A DNA stretch of 64,000 nt. Origin: Panicum virgatum. Taxonomy: Eukaryota; Streptophyta; Magnoliopsida; Poales; Poaceae. A program made the translations under genes and the position numbers. Below, piece by piece: positions 54,824 to 64,000 of the stretch; position 1 is the first letter of the stretch; every line of letters starts with the position of its first letter. The notes beneath the pieces were generated by a model that was not told the DNA's origin, did not search any database, and saw only the letters and a list, made by a program, of their open reading frames with translations. Location: contig NC_053148.1 in assembly GCF_016808335.1 (NCBI RefSeq), positions 14,908,433-14,972,432 of the forward strand, in the 5' to 3' direction.

Positions 54824-56754
54824 ATGTCTAAGTCGGAGCCTGTCACATTTGAGGAATCTCTTAGCTTTGTCAAGAAAGTAAAGGTGAGAAATTTGCTCAA
54901 AGGAACTCTCAGTCCGCTATTGGAATCTTTGAGTTATTGATGGGTAGCGATCTTTGATGTATTTTGCGAACCCTGGATGTTCTTATAGATTGCATTCTGG
55001 TTATATGAATTACAACAATTTATCCTTAAGAGTGCTGGAAAGATACATGTACCATTGTCTACCCAGTCACAAAAATATCTGCAGTGTCATAGTAATCTCA
55101 TCATCTAGGGTGCATGGCAAGAAAGTGCATAGTCCTTTTCAATCATTTGTTCGCAAGTTGTCTGCAATTAAGTGAAGAAGGTTATGCTTCCTTTTCTTGA
55201 TATAAAAGGCTGTCAGCAATCATTTGGTGCAGATCCAGAAATACTTGCTGTGCAAAGGTTGAACCCAGCCTGCACAAGATCAACAACAAAGCCTTTTAGT
55301 CCCAAGCAAGTTGGGTGAGGTAGACTACTATAGATAAAATCCAACAAGAGCCACCAATAACGTGCATTAAAAAAGTAAAAAGAAGGTATTAGTAAAGGTG
55401 ATAGCCAACGTGATGTTTCAGATTTGTAGAGCATCCAAAAGGACAAAGAAAATGAATTATTTCTCTTTGCATCACCTGACTTGCGGTTACCTTTTGATTT
55501 GGTAAAAATTAGATACTTCAGTTGAACTAATATACTTACCATGTGCATTACATTACTTCATTAGAGTTTATATTTGTGATATATGGTTCTCCTTTAGTTC
55601 ATGTGAAGCTATTAGATCTGATGCCTTACATTATGACATGTTACTACCTATTTTATGGGATGTACCTTTTAGCGTTGAGTAGGCTTGAGCTGTAGGGTAT
55701 TTGGAGTATTTGTTTTGAAAAGCATCCAATTCCTTATATTGTGCTATGGATGCAATATCAGTGTTTTATGGTGCGATATGAAACTGTTATCTAACATGAT
55801 TGAATTTTGCGTGCAGTAGAATAATATGAAACATGACGACTTATGTTCCATGGCTTTGGGAATAAAAAAACTTATACACTTAAGGGGAAAATAAAGTCCA
55901 TTTTACTATACCCAGCTATTCAGTTAGTCATGTGGTATATGACATCATACCTAATGTTACAAAAAATCGTGTCTATGTTGTTCCCTATTTTAGAAAATTA
56001 CTTCACGAATTTTTCGTGATTATTTTCATACTTTGTGATTTTTTATCTTGAGGTTCAACCAGGTCAGCTGCTTCCTACCTATGAAGTAATCACCAAAATT
56101 CTGATATATATTTTGAACATAGGGTTTGATGGGAACAATGATAGGCAAGATTGCAACAACAGTTCATTGCTCTCTCTCCGTTCAGCTCAACTATATATGT
56201 GCACCTTTTACCTTCACAAGATCATGAGTTTTACATGAACATCGTGTATATATGCCTTCTATAAGCTATCAGCCTTGTGGTAGAAGGCTTCTGATTTATG
56301 AAACCAATTCTTGGAACTTAGCATGATCTTGTCCTAATTCATCTGCTTCAAGTTATATTGCAATAATTTATTATGGAGCTTGTTTGTACAGGCACGTGAC
56401 TATATGCTATACCTATCACTGCTTGATGTTCTCAACAGGAATGATCAAATCCCTCTCGAAGCTTACAGTGAGGTAGCATGACTTTGATCCTCTTTTTACT
56501 CCTGCCAAAGCGCAATTCCGTGGCATAATGATTCATTGTAACTTTGTCTCATCAATTTTGAAATGCAGCTTTCACTTCTGTTCCGGCATCATGAAGATCT
56601 GCTAGCAGAGCTGTCAAAGTTCAGGCCCCTCGCATGTCCAAACAACCTATATACCCATGGATCGATCTGGATGATCATATTCCTCATGCCCTTTCTGCTC
56701 CTGAGCCTTGTCCTCGCCTTTGAGAAGCCGTTGAAGTGCTTTCTGCTCCAGTAG
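54824..56754 (+). CDS. Small PAH-domain (SIN3-like) protein, three coding exons
   Basis: Coding exons 54824-54883, 56392-56472 and 56569-56754, all in phase 0 with GT-AG introns, give 108 residues. A non-coding part of the first coding exon begins at 54760. Residues about 9-69 (FEESLSFVKKVK, YLSLLDVLNRNDQIPLEAYSEL, LFRHHEDLLAELSKFRP) match a paired amphipathic helix domain, by which SIN3 scaffolds bind transcription factors. It has one such domain and no histone-deacetylase-binding part. The tail (IWMIIFLMPFLLLSLVLAF) is hydrophobic and could be a membrane anchor. A one-base shift there would instead give PWIDLDDHIPHA, so a frameshift is possible. Transcription is inferred from the far 5' UTR exon. 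Confidence 0.65.
54884..56391 (+). other. Intron of the PAH-like gene
   Basis: 1508 bp, GTGAGA...TACAG. AT-rich. Contains a SINE-like phrase (see 55240-55360). Confidence 0.55.
55240..55360. repeat. Possible SINE-type repeat fragment
   Basis: The phrase ttttagtcccaagcaagttg followed by ggtgaggtagactac resembles a sequence common in cereal short interspersed repeats. No target duplication or poly-A tail was confirmed. Confidence 0.35.
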
Positions 56755-57108
56755 CATGTTGCAAGCTGAAAAGGCTGCATTGTGGTACTAGCGGCCAAGT
56801 GTACATATATGTAAATGGATTGCGTCCTGCAATCTTTATGAGGCCCTTGTATTCTCATGCACGGCAATAATATACAGTGTTATCAAAGTTCAGGAATGCG
56901 GCAGCAAAGCCTAAACAGAGATCATTTGACCTTGTCCAATACGAACTTCAATTGTGCACGAAGAAATCCACGAAAGTGACGTAATGATTTGGCCGAAGGG
57001 ATCAACGTGACACCGTCTGACAATACTTCAATTGTGCACGTAAAGATATGAGAAATATGGTGCATGACTAGTGACACCGTCTGACATCATTTTGGTGAAA
57101 ACTTGACT
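56755..57108 (+). other. 3' UTR of the PAH-like gene and flank
   Basis: AATAAT at about 56865 may serve as polyadenylation signal. Short repeated phrases (caattgtgcacg, gtgacaccgtctgaca) occur twice at 56950-57090. Confidence 0.4.
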
Positions 57109-57374
57109 GGCTGTGTTTAGTTGTAAAAAGTATGCGAAAAGTGTTTGCGAAAAGCACTGTAGCACTTTTCGTTTGTATGTGGTAAATATTGTCTTACCAT
57201 AGGCTAAATTGGCTCAAAAGATTCGTTTCGCAACGTACATCAAAATTATGCAATTAGTTTTTTTTATTTACCTACATTTAGTATTCCATGCATGGGTCAT
57301 TTGTTATATTTAATATTTCGATGTGATGTAAAGTTTGGAAAATTTGGAGGAGTTGGGGGGAACTAAACACAGCC
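57109..57374. mobile_element. Tourist-like MITE, 266 bp
   Basis: Terminal inverted repeats GGCTGTGTTTAGTT and AACTAAACACAGCC, flanked by act on both sides (57106-57108 and 57375-57377). The interior has gcactgtagcacttttcgtt and the aattagttttttttatttac stretch known from abundant grass MITEs. The three-base duplication fits PIF/Harbinger type. No coding capacity. Confidence 0.8.
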
Positions 57375-57377
57375 ACT

Positions 57378-57917
57378 GATGCTTTGATTTAAATAGTATT
57401 GTGTTGAAAAAAAATCCAAACAGTTTGACCACCCTTTGAAATTTGATTTAAACCCGGCAAATGAGTTAGGAGAAACTGTTGTGAAGCCATGTTTATGTGG
57501 TCGGATGAAGTTCTTCAGGTTGTCCTCGTGGCTAACAGAACATCTGTATCATCTTTTTGTAAAGCTGGTTTAAAGGTGATGGACATTTCTGTTAGGTAGC
57601 ATTGTTTCCACGCATTACAGGTTCCTGACACAGTTGCAGTACGGTATTATGGTATAATAGATCGGCAGTCTCCCTGGAGATGCTTCAGACTTAAGATGTT
57701 TATACATCATCAACATCAGTAAGTTTGGCATATATCCCTGATCACAGCTTCAATACGGAATCTGAGAAATCTTTGTGTATAGATGCAAAATTGCGATCGA
57801 GTTTCTATCTACAACATATATATACATGACTATGAGCAAATGAACACCAAACCATAGACCTTCCCCAAAATTGAACATAACGCTAGCTAAAGCACAGCAA
57901 TGTACATATGATTCATT
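57378..57917. other. Intergenic between MITE and kinase gene
   Basis: Includes the 3' UTR of the kinase gene on the minus strand near 57880-57917. No other gene seen. Confidence 0.5.
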
Positions 57918-60443
57918 TCATCTGGGCCCAGAGAGCCGCACAGCAGAAAGCAGAGCATTGCTGTTGTCCGACATCCCTGATGATGTTCCCTCTTCACTGC
58001 TCGATTTGAAGGCGTTTGCATAAAGCCGGTATCCAATCTGCGAAGATATTGGTGGCTGGGGCACGTCGCAGACGCCTTCCAGCATTTGTACGACCTTCGA
58101 CATGGATGGTCTCTGATAGAAGTCCTCCTGAATGCACCACAGTGCGACCTTGATTGCCACCTGAACTCGCTCATCCTTGTCGTTGTATTTTAGCTTGACA
58201 TCAAAGATATCGCGAAGGTCACCTTCTTCCAGCTTCTTGAAGGCATAGGAGGGGAAGTGAGCTTTCTCTGAGCTTTCCACAGGGTCATAGCTCTTCCTCC
58301 CACTGATTATCTCTAGCAGGACCATCCCATAGCTGTACACATCACTCTTCTCTGAGATGGCATAGTTCGTTATCCATTCAGGTGCAAGGTAGCCCCGCGT
58401 GCCTCTGAGCGTTGTAAAGACATGGCTCTGCTCCCTGGTCATCAACTTGGCAAGGCCAAAGTCAGACACCTTCGCAAGGAAGTTGTCATCAAGTAGAACA
58501 TTCTCAGGCTTGATGTCACAGTGAATGATCTTTGACTCACAGTCCTGATGGAGGTATGTCAATCCCTTTGCTGTTCCAAGTGCAATGTTAAACCTTGTAT
58601 CCCAGTCTAGCAGGGAGGAACCCTCATTACTTTGGAAAATCCACCTATCCAGTGACCCCTTTGCCATGTATTCATATGCAAGAAGCTTGTGAGCACCCTC
58701 GACACAGAAACCTCGGAGTTTGACAAGATGGATATGGTGAATGCTGCCAATGATGGTCACCTCAGAGCGGAATTCTTTCTTCCCTTGGCCTATGCCCTCT
58801 AGCTTCTTTACAGCGATGCGACTGCCATCAGGCAGGGTACCAAGATACACAGATCCAAAGCCTCCTTGACCAAGCTTATCTGAGAAGTTGTTTGTTGCAT
58901 CCTGGAGCTCCTTGTAGGTATAGCGTGTCGGTGCTCCTGATATAGTTTGCAGGAAACCATCGTCTTCCGATGAACCAGCATCATCTTGCGAGGGTGGATG
59001 ATGTCTCCTTCGGTAAATGCGGAAACCAACATACACAAGGACCCCTATGACAACCAAAGTTCCAACTATAATGACAACTATAATGATGGTTAGCCTACCA
59101 CTGCCACTTCCACCTTGCTCTGAGCCACGGTTACTGCTTGACACCTTGATGAAAGAAGCAAAACTACTCTTACCTCCATCTTTCTGTTGCAAGCTACCTA
59201 TCTGGTCGAAAAGGAAGCAATTGCCTGACGTTTGGTCAAAGAATACAGCGATGCATGAGCAGTTAACCATGCAATAATTCTTGCATCCTGTGAGGTTTGT
59301 CTTGGGTACAGGCGACTTGAAGCTAGTGCCAACATACCCAACACCGGTGTCCAGTTGAGCCAGCTGAAACTTGTCCTTTGAGTTGCATGGTGATATGATG
59401 CCAGGGTTGCAGTTGGCATAAGAGCTGAGGGCTGAAGGGCACTGGCACCCTGTACCACGGTTGCAAATGGAGTACGGCTTGCAGTAGGCAGGCATGTCAC
59501 ACGAGTCCTGCGGAACTGTGATAGGCAGAGTACTCTTGCCATTCACAGTCTGGAGTATATAGAAGGTAATCAAACCATCATTACCAAGGACGGCAGCCAG
59601 TGTGGTGTTAGCATCGCCCTGCTGCGCGATGACAAGCTGTGATTGAAGAAGCCCTGCTTGATCATAGAACAACCAGGAACGTGAACTCAGGTTTGCAGAG
59701 TATATGTTGTTGCCATTCTTGTCAACAATCATCCTGTTATCCTGCAGCGCGGACCAGTACGGTTGGGGCGTCTGTAAGCCCGCGTACAACATCATATCCC
59801 CAGATTTGATCTGAAGTGTATAGGTCATGTTCTGTGTATTGGAACGGCTCACCAGAGTCATCCCCTCAACAAAGCTCTGGCCAGACAGGAGTGTGTCTGT
59901 TGGATGGCTGAAACTCTGCCAGAGAGGAGAAGAGCTGTCCTTGCCAAACACTATAAGATTGCCTGAGTCCAGCAGCTGCATAGAGGTGGCCCCCTTGCCC
60001 GAGATATTGGCGGTCCAGACAGTGGAGTCTCCGGATTGCAGGTAGGCATTGCCATCCTTGTCAAACACAAAGTTGTCTGAATGGGAAACTGGAGAGTTAG
60101 AATTAGCAGACCAGACAATAGATGTGGTGGCCAAATGGACCACTGCAAGGAGGTAGGAGGCGCTGTCTGACACGCTGTTGGTGACAAAGCCAAAGCCAAA
60201 GATAGAACCATTGGAGAGAAGAAATATTCCATCATTATCAATGTAGTCCATTTCTGAGCCACTAAAACCAGGTGGGAGAACTTGCTTTTGGGTACTACTG
60301 CTGCACATTATCCAGAGATTGGCTATCATAAGAATCCACAGCATAATGGTGCATTTTGAATGGCCACAATGACCAATGCAAGCTTCCATGATTACAAAAG
60401 ACAAGCTTTTCCAGTTAGCAGCCTTCTGTGACCCTCCACTCAT
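57918..60443 (-). CDS. G-type lectin S-receptor-like Ser/Thr kinase (SD2-5 type)
   Basis: Intronless coding region, 841 residues from ATG 60443 or 823 from the ATG at 60389. The second start gives a more normal signal peptide (hydrophobic LWILMIANLWIM). Numbering below counts one codon above 60443. Order: B-lectin domain about 65-190; Cys-rich/PAN-like region about 315-430 (CKPYSICNRGTGCQC, NYCMVNCSC); membrane segment 452-475; kinase about 520-795. GQGGFG (526-531), Lys547, IHCDIKPEN (catalytic Asp644), DFG (662-664) and APEW are all present. Cys replaces the usual Arg before Asp644, so it is a non-RD kinase, a class linked to immune-type signalling. Expected at the plasma membrane. Similar length and layout to plant SD2-5 kinases. 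No breaks. Confidence 0.95.
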   Translation of the reverse strand: MSGGSQKAANWKSLSFVIMEACIGHCGHSKCTIMLWILMIANLWIMCSSSTQKQVLPPGFSGSEMDYIDNDGIFLLSNGSIFGFGFVTNSVSDSASYLLAVVHLATTSIVWSANSNSPVSHSDNFVFDKDGNAYLQSGDSTVWTANISGKGATSMQLLDSGNLIVFGKDSSSPLWQSFSHPTDTLLSGQSFVEGMTLVSRSNTQNMTYTLQIKSGDMMLYAGLQTPQPYWSALQDNRMIVDKNGNNIYSANLSSRSWLFYDQAGLLQSQLVIAQQGDANTTLAAVLGNDGLITFYILQTVNGKSTLPITVPQDSCDMPAYCKPYSICNRGTGCQCPSALSSYANCNPGIISPCNSKDKFQLAQLDTGVGYVGTSFKSPVPKTNLTGCKNYCMVNCSCIAVFFDQTSGNCFLFDQIGSLQQKDGGKSSFASFIKVSSSNRGSEQGGSGSGRLTIIIVVIIVGTLVVIGVLVYVGFRIYRRRHHPPSQDDAGSSEDDGFLQTISGAPTRYTYKELQDATNNFSDKLGQGGFGSVYLGTLPDGSRIAVKKLEGIGQGKKEFRSEVTIIGSIHHIHLVKLRGFCVEGAHKLLAYEYMAKGSLDRWIFQSNEGSSLLDWDTRFNIALGTAKGLTYLHQDCESKIIHCDIKPENVLLDDNFLAKVSDFGLAKLMTREQSHVFTTLRGTRGYLAPEWITNYAISEKSDVYSYGMVLLEIISGRKSYDPVESSEKAHFPSYAFKKLEEGDLRDIFDVKLKYNDKDERVQVAIKVALWCIQEDFYQRPSMSKVVQMLEGVCDVPQPPISSQIGYRLYANAFKSSSEEGTSSGMSDNSNALLSAVRLSGPR

Positions 60444-60453
60444 CACCCGTCAT
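60415..60453 (-). CDS. Upstream ORF overlapping the first kinase start
   Basis: A 12-codon ORF (MTGDEWRVTEGC) begins at the first base of the exon, overlaps the ATG at 60443 in another frame and stops 26 bases before the ATG at 60389. Ribosomes using it would skip the first kinase start and could restart at the second. Confidence 0.45.
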   Translation of the reverse strand: MTGDEWRVTEGC

Positions 60454-62153
60454 CTGAAGTATTCAAAATGCTCACAATTAGGCTCTCGGTGAGTAGCCAA
60501 AATGTGAGTCCAAAACTAGTAGAGTGAATGATGCAGCTTTGCAAGATACATGGTGTGCCCTTTATTTCAACGGTTATCTCACCAGCATGCAAATTCAGAA
60601 GTAAACATGCAAAGTAATAATGGGAAATCAGACAGCTTGCTCGCAATAGCAGTGTGTGTGTGTGGTAATCAGGATGTTTTGCTAGGTATATGCTTTGGTT
60701 TGCTTTGCTTATGCAGGACACTATTCATTCAATTGCTATTGGGAGGTTTAAGTGGCATAATAGACCCAGGCGGATAACAATTTGACAATGAGAGCACCGG
60801 AACTAGTCAATTATTTTGTTGAAGCATAAGGTATTTATTTATTTAGATTTTTCCTCAGGACGTTCAGTATCAAACAAGTCAACTCATAAGCACTGTAATT
60901 TGCTGGCAGAAAAAGATGTAAGCACATGAACATGACATTCAGAATGAGACACTTTTGACTTTTGATCAAATGTCTTGAAAGAGAACGGAAGGCACATCAT
61001 CATAGCATTTGTCCACATGAAAGGCTGGAAGGAGAGCTCAGTCTCCGTATGGTACCTTAAGTGGGAGTGGTTCCTGATCAAGCTTCCTATTGGCTTCTCG
61101 ACCTCCTCCTTTAGGAACATCTGGCAGCAAGCTACCTTTCAGAAAAAAAGATACAAAGAATGAATAATGGCAAATTGGCAACGCACAACAATCTCTTTAA
61201 CAACATAAAATGAGGAAACAATCAGAGCAAAGGTGTTGGGCAGCCCCCATCTGCAACCAAATACCCACCAAAAAGTATATGGACTACATAGAATTGGCAT
61301 CAGTTGCTTTTGACTTGTAAACCTCAAAACAAGGGCGACCTGCAGAGAAAAATTATTCCCCCAGGTGACCATTGACCGAGACTGTCGCGACCATCAGAGC
61401 ACTATCTAGCAGGGGCCGAATGAACAAGCCTCGTTTATACAATATCATATTATGTGCAGTAACACCTAACATTCCACCAAGCTTCATCTCCCACAATCGC
61501 TCTTTTCGAGCTCTCGGTATTCCAACTGCTTTCTTGACTCCCCTACCATTTTTTTCTTTTCTTGCACCCTAATCCACGAATTAGTCCTAAAGCAAAGCAC
61601 GATGTGGAATTCTCCTTTCTCCCACCCAAAAATGTTTTTTTTCAAAAAAAGAAGAAAAGAATTCAGGTCACATGGACCTACACAAAGCACCGAATTTCGA
61701 TAATTTTCTGATGCCACGACCATGAGTAACTGCAAGAACTCCACCCGGCTCAAAACCTTTCAGAAATGGGGGTAAAATCCCAGCCACAAAATCCATGTCA
61801 CCCTCTTGGGAAACACTATGAAATCTGGGGGTTTGTCCCTGTCTGGTCCCCAATCCCCATGCCTAGAAAGCGCACTCAATTCCATTCCAACGTCGACCCT
61901 TTTCACGAACCGTGCATCCAAACCGCAGGAAACGAAGCACGCTGATTTCTAGCAGACCTGAAAGAAACGCGGCAGAGAAGAAAACAAAGGAACACCCTTT
62001 CACGAAGCAAGAGCAGGAGGGGGTGCAGCAAAGCGGTGGCAAGCACAACCGCACAAGAGGGGACCGAAGGAAGCAAGCGAGCGAGCGAGGAGCCGAGGAA
62101 GCAGAACAGGGGAGGGGAGAGGAGAACGGAGCAGAGTCTGTCCGTCACCTCAC
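60454..62153 (-). other. 5' UTR intron of the kinase gene
   Basis: 1700 bp, GTGAGG...CTTCAG on the minus strand. No other ORF of note; ORFs inside are short and lack domains. Predicted by eye from splice sites. Confidence 0.5.
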
Positions 62154-62380
62154 CTCTGAGACCGGAGAAGCGGCGAGGCGACGGCGGCCGCGGGCGGAAA
62201 AGATTTTGCTGCAGCCGCGACCGGTTGGGGAGAGCGGGAGAACGCGGTGTGCGGTGGAGGAGGGCGATGGCGTGATGAAGCGAGGCGGGCGGGCGGGGCG
62301 AGTAGTTGGTGGGTGGTGGGAAGCTGGAAGCAGCAGCAGCGGCGGGGGCCGACGGATGGGGCGCCCCGCAAGTGGTACGA
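62154..62380 (-). other. 5' UTR exon of the kinase gene
   Basis: C-rich leader typical of grass genes, ending TCTCAGAG-GTGAGG. The start is approximate, about 25-30 bases after the TATA box. Confidence 0.45.
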
Positions 62381-62397
62381 TGGCCCGCTTAGTTTAA

Positions 62398-62444
62398 CAT
62401 ATATAATATGAGATTTTTTTTTACACCTAGACCCCACTCACGTG
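62398..62444 (-). promoter_or_regulatory. Promoter of the kinase gene: TATA box and G-box
   Basis: Minus strand: CACGTG (62439-62444) lies about 35 bases upstream of an ATTATATAT box (62398-62408). G-boxes bind bZIP and bHLH factors in light, stress and hormone responses. Confidence 0.5.
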
Positions 62445-62489
62445 GGAGCTACCAGCACTGGGTCTGTCCTTTTTAATATGAGATTTTTT

Positions 62490-62660
62490 AGGGTGTTTGA
62501 AGAAGTATAAGAAGATATTACATGTGTCTATGATTTATGGGCTCATATGAGGAAAGGTATTGGGAGGCGTCAATGAAAAGACGTCAGGAGGCGTTAAATG
62601 TGTCTATGGACGGTGGGTCCATATGTGCTGTAACGCCTCCCAATACCTCCAAAATTAAGA
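62490..62660. repeat. Foldback repeat with duplicated units
   Basis: ggtattgggaggcgtca (near 62557) and its inverse taacgcctcccaatacctcc (near 62632) can pair. tgtgtctatg with a following catatg occurs twice. A related phrase, gcattaggaggtattag, lies at 63509, beyond the zinc-finger gene. Possible MITE or transposon ends. Confidence 0.5.
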
Positions 62661-62830
62661 GGATCAGAAATTCATGGTAATTCCTTTTCTGTAATTATTT
62701 TTTTCAATCAAGAGTATTATAGTAAGTTTATAATTATAGAAATAATGTTTTGAGTAACTAATCTCGCCATCAATCTCGAAAGAAGAAGAAATGGCCTGAT
62801 GAATTACACGGGTCTAGTCAACCAATCAGT

Positions 62831-63412
62831 TCAGAGCCTGAGCGTGAGGTCGGGCTCCTCGCCGGCAAGCACGGCGTCGGCGCCAAGCAAGTTGAGGGCC
62901 ACGCCCCCACTGGCGCGGCGGCCGCGATCGGCCTGAAGCTGCCGGGCCAGCCGAAGCTCACCTCGTCGTCGCCCACGAAGAACGGCATCGGGCTCAGCAA
63001 CCCCAGTGCTGGCTTCAGCTCGTCGGCGCGCGCGGCGGCGGCGGCATCGTGCCACTGCTGCTGCTCAAGGTGCGGGCGCGCCGCCGCCGACGCGTGCGCC
63101 TTGATGCCGATGGTGTACAGGGCGGAGCCGTACAGCGGTAGGGACACCACGTCGGCGTAGCAGCCGTAGGGGGTGGCCGCGTCGAGTCGCAGCGCGCGTC
63201 GAGCCAGCGTGCGCTCCCGCTGGTGCACATTCTGGTGCCTGCCCAATGCCTGCGAGCTGAAGAACTTGCACTGGCAGTAGTTGCACGTGAACGCACGCAA
63301 TGGGTCGCGGGCAGCCACAGCACCAGCAGCGTCCGCCTAGGCGCCTCCGCCGCCGCTGTTGCCGTTGCTATTGTCGGTCGTGCTCAACTCCGGCGGCTGC
63401 AGCGGTGGCCAT
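62831..63412 (-). pseudogene. C2H2 zinc-finger repressor gene with EAR motif, broken
   Basis: One zinc finger, CNYCQCKFFSSQALGRHQNVH, matches the plant QALGGH-type finger with Gly-to-Arg, the position that contacts DNA context. It is followed by the basic QRERTLARRA. The C-terminus PDLTLRL, an EAR repression motif, lies in another frame and ends at 62831, so a frameshift sits near 62915-62930. Upstream, the frame reads TTDNSNGNSGGGG, then TAG at 63337-63339; the likely ATG (63412) is out of frame with it. Relatives are single-finger nuclear repressors in organ and hair development. The Gly/Asn and Ala repeats are likely sites of the shifts. Confidence 0.75.
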
Positions 63413-63544
63413 GGTGAGCGAGAGGTTTGGATGGTGAAGATATGAGGTTTCTCAATTACTATTCTGCCCTTTAATGATTAAAGTTAATTAAAATTAATAT
63501 TATAGGTAGGCATTAGGAGGTATTAGAAAATATTTCCAAACATT
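63413..63544. other. Upstream flank of the zinc-finger pseudogene
   Basis: AT-rich; includes the ggcattaggaggtattag phrase shared with 62557-62651. Confidence 0.4.
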
Positions 63545-63595
63545 ATAAAAGAACTCATATAATATATATAGATATATATAAATATATATAATAAA
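63545..63595. repeat. AT microsatellite
   Basis: Alternating A/T (atatatatagatatatata) with few interruptions. Confidence 0.85.
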
Positions 63596-64000
63596 GTCGC
63601 TATCGCCGTAGCCTGGGCCTGGGGGAAGCTGGTCCTGATTTGTTTAGCTGCCGAGTACGGGCGCACACAGCGCTCGCGGCCAGCGAACAGATGGGCCGGC
63701 GGAGCATCGCTACCCCCACACCCCACCACGTCTGTGGCAGACGAGCTAGTCAGGGCATGATTGAACTGAATCCTCTCTTTCTCTAGGAAATAGCAGATTA
63801 TTACCAGTGTATCGTCTGCGCATCAAGTCTCTGGATCTTCTAAGTAAGAAGGATCTGCTGGTTGGTTATACATCTGTATGGCCACGTGCATGGTTCTTGT
63901 ACAGTGTGATTCTCTGCCTATTTTTTATTTGTATGATTATATGTTCCATATCATTCGTGCTGCTATACATAGGTAAATAATTAACTGGATATTGTTTAGA
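63596..64000. other. Intergenic, nothing recognised
   Basis: Mixed composition, no ORF with domains. Confidence 0.5.

Noticed and set aside
59198..59542. 114-codon minus ORF inside the kinase gene in another frame
   Set aside because: Shadow of the intact 841-residue frame.
60771..60786. Match of gcggataacaattt to the lac operator / M13 reverse primer site
   Set aside because: Only about 14 bases, with no vector sequence around it and unbroken plant sequence on both sides. Chance.
63223..63417. 64-codon plus ORF over the zinc finger
   Set aside because: Opposite strand of a clear C2H2 finger.

Overview
The window is nuclear DNA from a grass, probably a panicoid; I cannot name the species. 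Evidence: nested LTR retrotransposons of several plant lineages (Tekay-like and Tat-like Ty3/gypsy, SIRE-like and other Ty1/copia, and a miniature element), Tourist-like and Mutator-like MITEs, and intron-containing or intronless plant genes. There is no bacterial-style operon, rRNA, tRNA or CRISPR. About three quarters of the sequence is transposable element.

Layout. 1-4581: 5' part of a Tekay-like element on the minus strand, cut by the window edge. 4582-11739: old intergenic DNA with a 214-bp hairpin, a LINE remnant, a Mutator-type MITE with a 10-bp target duplication, two Helitron-end-like hairpins and a promoter-like tandem duplication. 11740-39335: Tekay-like chromovirus, minus strand, 3.5-kb LTRs, gag-pol broken by stops and a frameshift. 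Into its leader is nested 20314-33828, a Tat-lineage element, minus strand, with dual RNase H and a decayed gag-pol. Between its integrase and 3' LTR it carries two plus-strand genes: a Ser/Asp-rich acidic protein and a spliced Plant Mobile Domain (PMD) protein with a coiled-coil end.

39336-56900: a small host gene (SIN3-like PAH fold) whose apparent 5' UTR exon is separated from its coding exons by a 14.9-kb intron. The intron is filled by a copia element (40533-54579, TSD tagtt). That element holds a rearranged SIRE-like copia on the minus strand, a fragment of a third copia, and a 1323-bp miniature LTR retrotransposon (42747-44069) whose two 363-bp LTRs are identical and which has a perfect TSD, so it inserted very recently.

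57109-57374: Tourist-like MITE. 57918-62380: intact G-type lectin receptor kinase gene, minus strand, with a 5' UTR intron and a uORF overlapping the first start. 62831-63412: broken C2H2 zinc-finger/EAR repressor gene.

The strongest candidates for something unusual are the antisense two-gene cassette of the Tat element, with three tandem hairpins between it and the converging pol, and the miniature element with identical LTRs and an ORF. The Tekay element also has an extra ORF upstream of gag that the neighbouring relative lacks. Splice sites, promoters and lineage names were read by eye and not checked by alignment.
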